Below the pieces are notes generated by a model. The model was not told the origin of the DNA. It did not search any database and was given only the letters and a program-made list of their open reading frames with translations. The translations under genes and the position numbers were made by a program. From contig CASDZK010000016.1 in assembly GCA_949286165.1 (NCBI GenBank), positions 111,173 through 175,172 of the forward strand: a DNA stretch of 64,000 nt. Direction: 5' to 3'. The DNA is from an uncultured Alistipes sp. (GTDB lineage Bacteria; Bacteroidota; Bacteroidia; Bacteroidales; Rikenellaceae). Shown in pieces: positions 26,752 to 36,679 of the stretch (position 1 is its first letter; each line of letters opens with the position of its first letter).

Positions 26752-27639
26752 ATGAAGATGACCAGGTTTTACAAATATTCAGTATTGTTGTTAACGGTAT
26801 TGGCTTTTCGGGCGAATGCGGGGGATAAACTGTTGATTGCCGGTTCCGGATGGAATAAAGTAGCTATTTTGGATAAAGATACCAAACAAATCGAGTGGAG
26901 CTACGAGGTGGAAGGCGAATGCAACAATATGATTTATACTAAAAAAGGCGATATTGCCGTTGCATATAAAAGCGGAGCGTCTTTAATAAATAAAGCTGGA
27001 GACGTCCTTTGGGATTTCAAAGCGGAAAAGGGGGAAGAACTTTTTTCCGTGGCTCAGTTGAAAAAAGGAGGGTATATGTTGGCCATGTGTGGTAATCCGG
27101 CTCGAATTATCGAGTTGTCTGAGGACGGCAAGGTTGTTCACGAGTTGAAATACGATACCGGAATCGAGCATCCTCATTCCCAGTTCCGACAGGTAAAACC
27201 TACCGATCGCGGAACCTATATTGTCCCTTTACTGACTGGAGATGTTCGCGAGATTGATCGGGATGGAAATTTGGTTCGTTCGGTAAAGATTAAAGGCAAC
27301 GTATTTTCGGTGGTGGAATTACCGAATGGGAATTGGTTGCTGCCTTGCGGCGATGCCGGTTTTTATGCGGAAGTGAATCCGGAAACATCTGAAATTGTAG
27401 AACGGGTAGATCGAGAAGATATTGAAGGCGTTAAATTTGCTTTCGTGGCTGAATTGGTTCGATATAAAAACGGAAATACGCTTATTTCGAATTGGTTAGG
27501 ACATTCTCGGGATAAAACTCAGCCTTTGTTGATCGAAGTGGATGCCGAAGGTAAGGAAGTATGGCGTTTGAATAACGGCACAGAAGGAGTGGGAGCCATT
27601 TCTGCAGTGATGCCTTTGCAAGGTAAATTTTATAGATAA
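26752..27639 (+). CDS. Secreted PQQ-like/arylsulfotransferase-like beta-propeller protein
   Basis: The start at 26752 gives a signal peptide (MKMTRFYKYSVLLLTVLAFRANA). The 295-residue mature chain is a run of propeller blades with the alternating ASP-box/PQQ-like pattern (DTKQIEWSYEV, NKAGDVLWDFKAEKG, DAEGKEVWRLNN). There are no haem motifs or lipobox. Such small propellers act as binding platforms or periplasmic enzymes. It sits immediately before the giant haem fusion gene and probably acts with it. Confidence 0.65.
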   Translation: MKMTRFYKYSVLLLTVLAFRANAGDKLLIAGSGWNKVAILDKDTKQIEWSYEVEGECNNMIYTKKGDIAVAYKSGASLINKAGDVLWDFKAEKGEELFSVAQLKKGGYMLAMCGNPARIIELSEDGKVVHELKYDTGIEHPHSQFRQVKPTDRGTYIVPLLTGDVREIDRDGNLVRSVKIKGNVFSVVELPNGNWLLPCGDAGFYAEVNPETSEIVERVDREDIEGVKFAFVAELVRYKNGNTLISNWLGHSRDKTQPLLIEVDAEGKEVWRLNNGTEGVGAISAVMPLQGKFYR

Positions 27640-27665
27640 TAAACAGATCGAAAAATATTACAATC

Positions 27666-30600
27666 ATGAAAAAGAAGTTTCAGCTATTGGCTTTTGTGGC
27701 GGCTGCATTTCTCTTTTATTCCGCAGGTGCGGCGGCTCAGACTTGGGGAGACGCTGTAGTTGCGGCTAAGAAGAATTATACGACCAGCCTGAAAGAAGCG
27801 TCATTGCCTGTTGCGTCCAAAGTAATGCATAAAGGGGATGCTCCCGAAAAAATCACGGTGGATGTAACGGGATTGGATGAACTGGTTCTTTATTCCGATG
27901 GAACGGAAGATGGAACGAACTACGACCATGCGTTGTGGGGCGATGCGAAATTTATCGCACCTGACGGATCGGTAACCTATTTGGACAAAATGTCCTTTAA
28001 GTATGCGAAATCCGATTACGATATCAAACGGAATAAAACGTTCGGAGATGACGATCCCGCTATTGGAGATAAAAAATACGAACACAGCGTATTGCTTCAT
28101 AGTGAAGGAGAAATCGTAGTCGTATTGGACAAGAAATACAAGACTTTTGAAGCGGAAGTGGGAATCGAACACAATGCGACGAACGATGCTTCCGTGATTT
28201 TCAAGGTCCAGAACGTTTCTGCGCGGGATTTTGCGGAAAAGATGTATCAGGAATATCCGCAAGAAACCGGAGCTTTTCTGGAAAGCGCCGGAATGTCCGT
28301 AGCCCAGTGGCTTTCTTCTACCGACGGCTCTATTGAAAAGAAAGCGGCGTTGAATTTGGCGAAAAAGTTGAAAGATCCGGCTTATTTCACGGAACAGATC
28401 AATAATTTGTCTGGTTCCGCCGACGATCAGATCAAAGGGGCTTTGAAATTGTTCAATGCCGTTTATGACGTATTGAATGTACAGGACGAAATTGTCTGGA
28501 TCAATCCGAAAAACGTTCGTCGTGCTTTCGAAGATTTCAAGAATACGCCGGGATACGATGCGGCTACTTATGAAGCCAAGTTGAAAGAACTGGAAACTTT
28601 GTTCGCCGGCAATATGTCCGACATTTATAAAAACGATGCGACAGCTTTGGCTAATGCGCAAAAGGCGGTGGCTCTTTCCCGGGAAATTTTGGTATCCAAT
28701 CCTGCGTTGGACGTGGATAAGATTATTATCGGCCGGTTTAAATTGAAAAACGCCCGTCGTGATATGGCTCCTTCTTTGGGTACGCAGAATAATAACTGGT
28801 CCAATCAAATGTCTGCTGCTCGTCGCGGATTCGATGCGGAAATTGCGGAAATGTCCAATCTGCGTGGGGACAGCATACATTTCCGGACGATTTACAAGCC
28901 GGCGGATAAGGTAACGGTTTCCGATTTGCATTTGAACTGGGACGGAGAACGCATCATGTTTACCTCGATCAACGACAGAGGTTTGTGGGGTGTATTCGAA
29001 GTGAAACGGGACGGTTCCGGTTTGCGTGAATTGATTAAGATGGAAGATGATCCCGATTTGGAATTTTTCGATGGTGCTTATCTGCCGAACGGTAAGATCA
29101 TGGCCGTTTCCAATATCGGTTATAACGGGGTACCCTGTGTGAGCGGTAGCGACCCTGTGGGCAATATGGTACTGTTCGATCCGAAAGACGGCAATCTTCG
29201 TCGTATAACGTATGACCAGGATGCGAACTGGCATCCGGTAACCATGAATAACGGTAAAGTGATGTATGTGCGTTGGGAATATACCGATTTGACTCACTAT
29301 TTCTCCCGTATCGTGATGCACATGAACCCCGATGGAACGGAACAGAAATCTTTGTACGGCAGTGGAGGATTCTTCCCCAACAGTACGTTCGACGTACAGC
29401 CTTTGCCGGGGAATGGTTCCCGTTTTATCGGCGTGATTTCCGGACACCACGGTATCGCGCGTTCCGGTCGTCTGATGTTGTTCGATCCTGCCAAATCCCG
29501 GAAAAAGACGGAAGGTATCGTGCAGGAAATACCGTTCAGTACCCGTCCGATCGATCCGATTATCAAAGACCAGTTGGTGGACGGCGTATGGCCGCAATTC
29601 CTGAAACCTTTCCCTGTAACGGATAAATATTTCCTGGTAACCGCTAAATTGTCGCCGCAATCTTTGTGGGGAATTTATCTGGTAGATATTTACGACAATA
29701 TGACCTTGATCTGCGAAAATGAAGGCGAAGGATTGATGACACCTATTTTGGCTAAATCGCGTCCTGTACCTCCCGTTATTCCGGATCGTGTGAATTTGAA
29801 AGATTCTACGGCGGTTGTGTTCATTCAGGATATTTACGAAGGCGAAGGGTTGCCGGGCGTTCCTCGCGGAACGGTAAAAGAGTTGCGTATTTTCGCTTAC
29901 GAATATGCTTATATCAAATCGCCTTCCGACCATACGGCTCAGGGGATTCAAAGCGGTTGGGATATCAAACGTCTGCTGGGTACGGTTCCTATCGAAGAGG
30001 ACGGTTCTGTCAAATTCAGAATCCCGGCCAATACGCCGATTTCCATTCAGCCTTTGGACAGCGAAGGTCGTGCTATCCAGTGGATGCGTAGCTGGTTGAC
30101 GGGTATGCCGGGCGAAACCGTTTCCTGCGTAGGTTGCCATGAAGACCAGAACAAGATTGCGTTACCCAAGAATACCATTGCATCGAGTACTACGGAAGTG
30201 AAGGAAATACAGGCTCCGGAAGGAGGCGTACATTCCGTGAATTTCGAAATGGATATCCAGCCTATTTTGGATAGAGCTTGCGTGGCTTGTCATAATGAAA
30301 AGTCGAGTCTGAACTTTAAGAAAGGCAATATGGATGAAGAGGTAGGCTTAAGCAAAAGCTATTTGGCATTCCATCCGTATGTAAATCGTCAGGGACCGGA
30401 AGCGGATGCTTTGGTTATGCGTCCGTATGAATATCATGCGTCAACCAGCGAGTTGATCCGTATTCTGAAAAACGACCATCACGGTGTGAAACTGACGGAT
30501 AAGGAATGGCGGGCCATCTATACGTGGATTGATATGAACGCGCCTTATCGCGGATCGTTCGTTCAACGCGACTTGAAAGGATATAACCAGATCGACCGTC

Positions 30601-31631
30601 GTCGCGAATTGTCAGAAAAATACGGCAAGGTATTCGTGGATTGGGAACAGGAATTGCGCGATTATGCGAAATATCTGGAATCCAAAGGAGAAATTACTCC
30701 GGTAATGCCGGAAGAAACTCCCGCGCCGAAATACAAGGAAGTGAAAGTGAAAGGATGGCCCATGAACAATGCTGCATCTGCTGTATCTTCCGATGATGTG
30801 AAGAAAATAGAAGTTGCTCCGGGCATTACCATGACTTTCAGACGTATTCCTGCCGGAACTTTCGTAATGGGTAACAACAATTACGGAAAACAGTGTGCTC
30901 CGGAAACGAAGGTAAAAATCGCCAAGGATTTCTGGATGGGAGAAATGGAAGTCAGCAACGAACAGTTCTGTGCGTTATTCCCCGAACACGACAGCCGTTA
31001 TATCGCCCAGATGTGGAAAGACCATACCGGTCCCGGTTATGCTGCGAACAAACCGAAACAATCGGTTATCCGGGTAAGCTGGAACGAAGCAATGGATTTC
31101 TGCCAGAAACTGAGCGAACAGACCGGACTGAAGATTACGCTTCCGACGGAAGCGCAATGGGAATGGGCTTGCCGCGCAGGTTCCGATACGGATTTCTGGT
31201 TCGGTACCAAGAATGACGATTTCGGTAAATACGAAAACCTGGCGGACGTGTCGTTGGAAAAGATGGCCGTATCGGGTGTCGATCCGCAACCGATGAGCAA
31301 GAACAATTTCTGGTTCAAATATTACAACTTCCTGCCGAAAATCGAAAGCGTGAACGACGGCACGATGTTGTTGGCGGAAGGCGGACAATATCAGGCCAAT
31401 CCCTGGGGATTGTACGACATGCACGGGAATGTGGAAGAATGGACTCGTTCCGATTATGTGCCTTATCCTTATTCCGAAAAGGGCAAGGTAACGGCGGAAG
31501 AAAAGACGGTACGGGGCGGTTCCTGGATTTCTCGTCCGAAAGAAGCCACGTCGTATTATCGTAAAGGATATCTGCCGTGGCAGAAACCGAATAACGTAGG
31601 TTTCCGCGTTATCATCGAAGATGCTGAATAG
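27666..31631 (+). CDS. Giant secreted fusion: NPCBM-like, propeller/HZS-alpha-like, two CXXCH haem sites, SUMF1-like domain (paralogue 2)
   Basis: The 1321-residue protein has a signal peptide (MKKKFQLLAFVAAAFLFYSAGAAA) and an NPCBM-like beta-sandwich (about residues 50-185: VTGLDELVLYSDGTEDGTNY, YEHSVLLHSEGEI) absent from its two relatives. Then follow the shared helical region (about 190-350), the propeller (YLPNGKIMAVSNIGYNGVPC), and the HZS-alpha-like part (SWLTGMPGETVSC) with CVGCH at 821-825 and CVACH at 872-876. It ends in the SUMF1-like domain (IPAGTFVMGNN, LPTEAQWEWACRAG, HGNVEEWT, VRGGSW), again without the FGE cysteines. Last gene of the operon; probably periplasmic or surface-exposed. 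Function unknown. Confidence 0.8.
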   Translation: MKKKFQLLAFVAAAFLFYSAGAAAQTWGDAVVAAKKNYTTSLKEASLPVASKVMHKGDAPEKITVDVTGLDELVLYSDGTEDGTNYDHALWGDAKFIAPDGSVTYLDKMSFKYAKSDYDIKRNKTFGDDDPAIGDKKYEHSVLLHSEGEIVVVLDKKYKTFEAEVGIEHNATNDASVIFKVQNVSARDFAEKMYQEYPQETGAFLESAGMSVAQWLSSTDGSIEKKAALNLAKKLKDPAYFTEQINNLSGSADDQIKGALKLFNAVYDVLNVQDEIVWINPKNVRRAFEDFKNTPGYDAATYEAKLKELETLFAGNMSDIYKNDATALANAQKAVALSREILVSNPALDVDKIIIGRFKLKNARRDMAPSLGTQNNNWSNQMSAARRGFDAEIAEMSNLRGDSIHFRTIYKPADKVTVSDLHLNWDGERIMFTSINDRGLWGVFEVKRDGSGLRELIKMEDDPDLEFFDGAYLPNGKIMAVSNIGYNGVPCVSGSDPVGNMVLFDPKDGNLRRITYDQDANWHPVTMNNGKVMYVRWEYTDLTHYFSRIVMHMNPDGTEQKSLYGSGGFFPNSTFDVQPLPGNGSRFIGVISGHHGIARSGRLMLFDPAKSRKKTEGIVQEIPFSTRPIDPIIKDQLVDGVWPQFLKPFPVTDKYFLVTAKLSPQSLWGIYLVDIYDNMTLICENEGEGLMTPILAKSRPVPPVIPDRVNLKDSTAVVFIQDIYEGEGLPGVPRGTVKELRIFAYEYAYIKSPSDHTAQGIQSGWDIKRLLGTVPIEEDGSVKFRIPANTPISIQPLDSEGRAIQWMRSWLTGMPGETVSCVGCHEDQNKIALPKNTIASSTTEVKEIQAPEGGVHSVNFEMDIQPILDRACVACHNEKSSLNFKKGNMDEEVGLSKSYLAFHPYVNRQGPEADALVMRPYEYHASTSELIRILKNDHHGVKLTDKEWRAIYTWIDMNAPYRGSFVQRDLKGYNQIDRRRELSEKYGKVFVDWEQELRDYAKYLESKGEITPVMPEETPAPKYKEVKVKGWPMNNAASAVSSDDVKKIEVAPGITMTFRRIPAGTFVMGNNNYGKQCAPETKVKIAKDFWMGEMEVSNEQFCALFPEHDSRYIAQMWKDHTGPGYAANKPKQSVIRVSWNEAMDFCQKLSEQTGLKITLPTEAQWEWACRAGSDTDFWFGTKNDDFGKYENLADVSLEKMAVSGVDPQPMSKNNFWFKYYNFLPKIESVNDGTMLLAEGGQYQANPWGLYDMHGNVEEWTRSDYVPYPYSEKGKVTAEEKTVRGGSWISRPKEATSYYRKGYLPWQKPNNVGFRVIIEDAE

Positions 31632-31683
31632 TCCTTTTTGAAGATAAAATATTTCTATAAGGAAATTTTATCCGATTAAAACG

Positions 31684-31732
31684 GAGCGTACTAAGTAATT
31701 ATTGATTACCTTAGTACGCTCTAATTTTTTTA
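31684..31732 (+). terminator. Strong terminator ending the nine-gene operon
   Basis: Perfect 12-bp stem GAGCGTACTAAG/CTTAGTACGCTC with a 14-base loop followed by TAATTTTTTT. Confidence 0.9.
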
Positions 31733-31757
31733 GGCATATTTTTCGGGGAAGGTAAGT

Positions 31758-34118
31758 ATGAATCGGATTTATCGTGACAGAATCATGAGAGCAACGTGCA
31801 TTTTGCTTTGTATTTTCTTTTGGGGAAGACATGCGTTTGCCCAAACGGAAGATGTCGTAACGTATATTCGGCCGATTATCGGCGCTTCCACTTCGACGGA
31901 AGCGGGACGCAGCGGTCATGGTTTGGGAAAGACTTTTCCGGGAAGCGCGACTCCGTTCGGATTGGTGCAGTTGAGTCCGGATACGTGGACGGGGGGAGAT
32001 AACGGTCCCGGCTATTCCTGGCATCATAATACGCTGGAAGGGTTCAGTTTCATTCATATGAGCGGAATCGGCTGGTACGGGGATTTGGGAAATTTTCTGG
32101 TCATTCCTTCCGTAGGGAAGCTGCATACTTTCCGGGGGACGGCCGACCGTCCGGAAGAGGGGTATCGGTCGCGGTATTCGCACGATACGGAGATTGTCAA
32201 GGCCGGCTATTACGCCGTTACGCTGGACGATTACGATATCCGGGTGGAATTGAGTTCCACGCCGCATGCGGGGATGATCCGAATGACTTATCCCCGAAGC
32301 GATTCGGCCCGGTTGTCCGTCGATTTGGCCCGGCGTATCGGGGGAAGCGCATCCCGGCAATACGTCAGGGTCGTGGACGATCATGCATTTGAAGGCTGGA
32401 TACGGTGCGAGCCGAAAGACGGCGGATGGGGAAACGGAGGCGGCAATGTGTCGTACACCCTTTATTTTTATTGCGAGGTTTCCAAACCTTTGCGGAATAC
32501 CGGAGTATGGCGTGTCGATTTCGACGGGCAGAATCGGAAGTTGGGCGTGATCGAAAGCGATGCTTACCGGCGGAAGGTGGAAAATGCGGAAATCCTTCGT
32601 CCTTGCAGGGAAGCGGAAGGCGATCATCTCGGATTTTTTTCGGAGTTCGAAACGTCGGCGGGAGAGGAGGTGCTTTTGAAAGCGGGCATTTCGTTTGTCA
32701 GTGTGGAAGGAGCGCGGGAAAACCTGAAGGCGGAAATGGATCATTGGGATTTCGATCGGGTGGTGGCCGATAATAACGAGTTGTGGCGAAAGGCGATGTC
32801 GAACGTTGCGGTTCGGGGCGGCGAAAGGGAAAAGATTATTTTTTATACGGCCTTGTACCATACGATGATCGATCCCCGGAGTACTTCCGATGTTAATGGA
32901 AATTACGTGGCGGCCGACAATCGGATTGTACAGAGCCGGGATTATGTCTATCGGACCATTTTCAGCGGTTGGGATGTGTTTCGCAGTCAGTTCCCGTTGC
33001 AGACGCTCATTAATCCCAGGATGGTAAACGATGAAATCAATTCCTTGCTTTCGTTGGCTTCCGTCAGCGGAAAAAGGTATCTGCCCCGTTGGGAAATTTT
33101 GAATTCGTATTCGGGATGCATGATCGGCAATCCGGCCGTTTCGGTTATCGTGGACGCTTACCATAAAGGGATTCGGGATTATGATGTGGACACGGCTTAC
33201 CTGTATTGCAGGAACAGTGTCGAAAAATTCGGAAACGGAGAGCGCGGATATACTCCGAATTCTATCTCCCACACGCTGGAATATGCCTATTCGGACTGGT
33301 GCCAGAGCGAGTTCGCCCGATTGTTGGGAAAGAAAGACGATTATCAATTGTATTTTGCCCGATCGAAAGCCTATCGGAATATCTGGTGCGATTCCGTGCA
33401 ATGGTTTTGCGGCCGGCTTGCCGACGGTTCGTTCGGAGAGTGGCGGGGCGAAACTTCCCATGATCTGTATTGCGTGGAATCCAACCCTTTGCAACAGGGA
33501 TGGTTCGTTCCTCATGACGTGTACGGTTTTATCGATTTGCTTGGCCATCGGAAGTTCACGGATAAATTGACCGATTTTTTCGATCGTTCTTCGTCCGATT
33601 TTTTGTGGAACGATTATTATAACCATCCCAACGAACCGGTGCATCAAGTGCCTTTCATGTTCGTTTATACGGGCAATGCATGGCTTACGCAAAAATGGAC
33701 GCGTCGCATTTGCGATATCGCTTACGGAACGGATGTGCTGGGACTGTGCGGAAACGAAGACGTAGGGCAGATGAGCGCGTGGTATGTATTGGCTTCCATG
33801 GGTTTGCATCCCGTGAATCCGGGGGATAATTTGTATATGCTTACCTCGCCGGTTTTCGACGAGGTGGAGTTGACGTTGGATTCCGATTTTTATAGCGGCG
33901 GGAAGTTTATCATCCGGGCGTACAATAACGCGCCGGAGAACGTTTATATACAGCAGGCCCGGTTGAACGGGAAGAAACTCGACCGCGCCTGGATTACCCA
34001 TGATGAAATAGTGCGGGGCGGTTTGCTTGAATTCGAGATGGGGGCGGAACCCAATAAAAAATTCGGGACCAAACGGCTGCCGCCTTCTTCGAATCGGAAA
34101 AAATGGAATGTCGAATAG
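31758..34118 (+). CDS. Secreted GH92 alpha-mannosidase
   Basis: The 786-residue protein has a signal peptide (MRATCILLCIFFWGRHAFAQ after an alternative start at 31785). The GH92 hallmarks are complete: GTGGDNGPGYSWHH-like region near residue 80, FSFIHMSGIGWYGDLGNF, TALYHTMIDPRSTSDVNGNY, and GNEDVGQMSAWYVLASMGLHPVNP. GH92 enzymes are Ca-dependent exo-alpha-mannosidases acting on N-glycans and mannans. No SusC/D pair is nearby, so this is an isolated glycosidase. It is 40 bases upstream of the cytochrome assembly gene. Confidence 0.9.
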   Translation: MNRIYRDRIMRATCILLCIFFWGRHAFAQTEDVVTYIRPIIGASTSTEAGRSGHGLGKTFPGSATPFGLVQLSPDTWTGGDNGPGYSWHHNTLEGFSFIHMSGIGWYGDLGNFLVIPSVGKLHTFRGTADRPEEGYRSRYSHDTEIVKAGYYAVTLDDYDIRVELSSTPHAGMIRMTYPRSDSARLSVDLARRIGGSASRQYVRVVDDHAFEGWIRCEPKDGGWGNGGGNVSYTLYFYCEVSKPLRNTGVWRVDFDGQNRKLGVIESDAYRRKVENAEILRPCREAEGDHLGFFSEFETSAGEEVLLKAGISFVSVEGARENLKAEMDHWDFDRVVADNNELWRKAMSNVAVRGGEREKIIFYTALYHTMIDPRSTSDVNGNYVAADNRIVQSRDYVYRTIFSGWDVFRSQFPLQTLINPRMVNDEINSLLSLASVSGKRYLPRWEILNSYSGCMIGNPAVSVIVDAYHKGIRDYDVDTAYLYCRNSVEKFGNGERGYTPNSISHTLEYAYSDWCQSEFARLLGKKDDYQLYFARSKAYRNIWCDSVQWFCGRLADGSFGEWRGETSHDLYCVESNPLQQGWFVPHDVYGFIDLLGHRKFTDKLTDFFDRSSSDFLWNDYYNHPNEPVHQVPFMFVYTGNAWLTQKWTRRICDIAYGTDVLGLCGNEDVGQMSAWYVLASMGLHPVNPGDNLYMLTSPVFDEVELTLDSDFYSGGKFIIRAYNNAPENVYIQQARLNGKKLDRAWITHDEIVRGGLLEFEMGAEPNKKFGTKRLPPSSNRKKWNVE

Positions 34119-34158
34119 TTCCGAACGACCGGAACGGTGTTAAAATTAAAAAATGCAG

Positions 34159-36588
34159 ATGAAGAAAATATTTTCGTTCTTTACGACCTATAAGGCCATG
34201 TTCGTCCTGCTGGGGCTTTATGCCGTGGCTATGGCGGTCGCTACGTTCGTGGAAGCGGCTTACGGCACGGAAGCGGCCCGTCGGTTTTTTTACACCTCGT
34301 GGTGGTTTATCCTTTTGCAGGGGCTTCTGGCCGTCAATTTCATCGGTATAAGCGTCAGGAGAAAGTTATGGGCGCAACGGAAATGGGGCGTTTTACTGTT
34401 GCATTCCGCGTTGATCGTCATTTTGGCGGGAGCCTTATATACGCATTTTTTTTCGCGGGAGGGCATTATGCATATCCGGGAAGGAGAAACGTCCGATATG
34501 CTGTTGTCGATGCGGGGAGAACCCGTTGCCCGGTTGCCTTTCAGCGTAACGTTGAAAGATTTTCGGTTGGAACGCTATCCGGGTTCCCAGAGTCCGTCTT
34601 CTTATAGCAGCGATGTCGTGATTACGGATAAAGACGGGAGCAGGGAGACCCGTATTTATATGAACAATATCGCTTACGTGCAGGATTACCGGTTGTATCA
34701 GTCTTCATTCGACCGGGATGAACGGGGAACGGTGCTTTCCGTCAATCAGGATTTGGAAGGTACGATCATCAGCTATGCGGGGTATTTGTTGTTGACGGCG
34801 GGTTTGTTGATCTCTTTGTTTCATAAGCATTCCCGGTTCAGGACATTGGCTCGTAAGTTGAAAAAAGGAAACGCCTTGGCCGTATGCCTGTTGGCCGGAT
34901 GGGCAGGCGTATCGGTTCCGGCACGTGCTCAATCGTCGGGAGAACCGTTGAAAACGGTTCCATTGGAGGTGCTTCAACGGAACGTCATTTCTCCCCAAAG
35001 CGCGGATTCTTTGGCTTCGTTGCTGGTGCAAAACCCGAACGGACGTATCGAACCGCTGAATACGTATGCTTCCCGTTTGTTGCGTAAAATTTATCGGGGG
35101 GACGGTTTTCACGGTCTGACGGCGGAACAGGTCATTGTCGGAGCGGTGGGCAATCCTTTTCTGTGGAGTCGGGTTCCGTTGATTTATGTTTCCAATAAAG
35201 ACGTTCAAAAACGTTACGGCCTGACCGATAAATATGCTTCTTTCAACAGTTTGTTCGATGAAAACGGAGCGTATAAATTGCAACAGGATGTGGAATCGGC
35301 TTACGCCAAATCGCAGGCGGACCAGTCGAAGCTGGAGAAAGACATTTTGAAACTCGATGAAAAGATGAATATCCTGCATGCCCTGTTTCAGGGATCCATG
35401 CTTCGCCTTTTTCCGGTAAACGACAGCGAGGAGGGCATATGGCTTTCGACGGCGGACGATTTGACGGGACTCGATTCGCGGGATTCGTTGTTTGTGGAAA
35501 AAATATTGCCGTGGTATTTCGAGGAGTGCAATGCTTCGTTGCAGACAGGAAATTGGGACCGTCCCAATGAGATTATCCGTATGATTAAGGTATTCCAGAA
35601 ATCGAAGGCGGACCCGACGCATTATATTGCTCCGGATAAAGTGGAAAAAGAGATTTACTATAACCGGGCCCATATTTTCAAAACTTCCGGGTTGGGATAT
35701 TTGATAACCGCTTTCAGCTTATTGTTAGTGTTATTTGCGGCCATGCTGCGGGGCGATCATCAGTGGCTGACATGGCTGGTTCGCATATTGTCCGGCATGA
35801 TCGTGCTGTTTTTCCTGTACCATGCTTTCGGTATCGGATTGCGCTGGTACATATCCGGTCGCGCTCCCTGGACCAATTCTTACGAATCCATGATATATGT
35901 GGCGTGGACGGCCGTTCTGGCAGGAATCGTTTTCAGCCGTAAGTCCCCGATAACATTGGCCGTGGCGACTTTGTTGGGGGGAATCGTCATTATGATTTCG
36001 CAGTTGAGTTGGCTGGATCCAGAAATAACTCCGTTGGTCCCGGTACTGAAATCGTACTGGTTGTTGTTCCATGTGGCGATTATAACGGCCAGTTACGGTT
36101 TTTTCGGCATGTCGGCGTTATTGGGGCTTACGACGATGTTCGTGATGATTTTCGCGCGACGGAAGCGCGCGTTGGCTAAGATAGACGAATTGACGATTAT
36201 CAACGAAATGTCCCAAACGATCGGTTTGGTTCTGTTGACGGTCGGCATATTCCTGGGAGCTGTTTGGGCCAATGAGTCTTGGGGACGTTATTGGGGATGG
36301 GACCCGAAAGAGACATGGGCGTTGATTACGATGGTCGTATATGCTTTTACCACGCATTCCCGGTTTGTCCCGGCCTTATCGGGCAAGTTCGCGTTTACGG
36401 CGATGTCCGTGTTTGCGATTTACAGCGTTTTGATGACTTTTTTCGGAGTCAATTATTATCTGTCCGGGATGCACTCTTACGGGAACAGCGAGGGGTTTGC
36501 CGAGCTTCCGGTTGTGTTTGCGACGGTTGCGGTCGTGGCGATAGCCGTTGTTGCAGGAATACGTTATCGTCGGTTGGAAAGCCGGTAA
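34159..36588 (+). CDS. ccsA: Cytochrome c biogenesis protein, ResB-CcsA fusion
   Basis: The roughly 809-residue membrane protein is a fusion typical of Bacteroidetes. The N-terminal ResB/Ccs1-like part has about four helices around a periplasmic domain (REGIMHIREGETSDMLLSM); the C-terminal CcsA part has about eight helices and the haem-binding WWD signature (WGRYWGWDPKETWA) followed by a conserved His (FTTHSRF). It exports haem and attaches it to CXXCH apocytochromes outside the inner membrane (System II). It may start at 34153 or 34159. Its substrates plausibly include the haem fusion proteins in this window. Confidence 0.92.
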   Translation: MKKIFSFFTTYKAMFVLLGLYAVAMAVATFVEAAYGTEAARRFFYTSWWFILLQGLLAVNFIGISVRRKLWAQRKWGVLLLHSALIVILAGALYTHFFSREGIMHIREGETSDMLLSMRGEPVARLPFSVTLKDFRLERYPGSQSPSSYSSDVVITDKDGSRETRIYMNNIAYVQDYRLYQSSFDRDERGTVLSVNQDLEGTIISYAGYLLLTAGLLISLFHKHSRFRTLARKLKKGNALAVCLLAGWAGVSVPARAQSSGEPLKTVPLEVLQRNVISPQSADSLASLLVQNPNGRIEPLNTYASRLLRKIYRGDGFHGLTAEQVIVGAVGNPFLWSRVPLIYVSNKDVQKRYGLTDKYASFNSLFDENGAYKLQQDVESAYAKSQADQSKLEKDILKLDEKMNILHALFQGSMLRLFPVNDSEEGIWLSTADDLTGLDSRDSLFVEKILPWYFEECNASLQTGNWDRPNEIIRMIKVFQKSKADPTHYIAPDKVEKEIYYNRAHIFKTSGLGYLITAFSLLLVLFAAMLRGDHQWLTWLVRILSGMIVLFFLYHAFGIGLRWYISGRAPWTNSYESMIYVAWTAVLAGIVFSRKSPITLAVATLLGGIVIMISQLSWLDPEITPLVPVLKSYWLLFHVAIITASYGFFGMSALLGLTTMFVMIFARRKRALAKIDELTIINEMSQTIGLVLLTVGIFLGAVWANESWGRYWGWDPKETWALITMVVYAFTTHSRFVPALSGKFAFTAMSVFAIYSVLMTFFGVNYYLSGMHSYGNSEGFAELPVVFATVAVVAIAVVAGIRYRRLESR

Positions 36589-36590
36589 AG

Positions 36591-36637
36591 TGAACTGTAC
36601 CCCAAAAGTTTCGTGTCTAACTTTTGGGGGCAGTTTA
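36591..36637. repeat. Abutted IS3-type terminal inverted repeats (IS scar or terminator)
   Basis: TGAACTGTACCCCAAAAGTT faces its near-complement AACTTTTGGGGGCAGTTTA across an 8-base gap that contains TGTCT. These look like the two ends of an IS3-family element brought together. It starts two bases after the ccsA stop and could also act as a terminator. Confidence 0.5.
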
Positions 36638-36679
36638 TAAAATAGTCCTCCTCTCTTTCAAGTAAAAAACAGAAAGAAA

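Noticed and set aside
27801..33999. Very long minus-strand open frames (779 and 777 codons) opposite the second haem fusion and the GH92 gene
   Set aside because: They are antisense shadows: composition is Arg/His/Ile-rich without domain signals, while the plus-strand proteins have signal peptides and clear family motifs.
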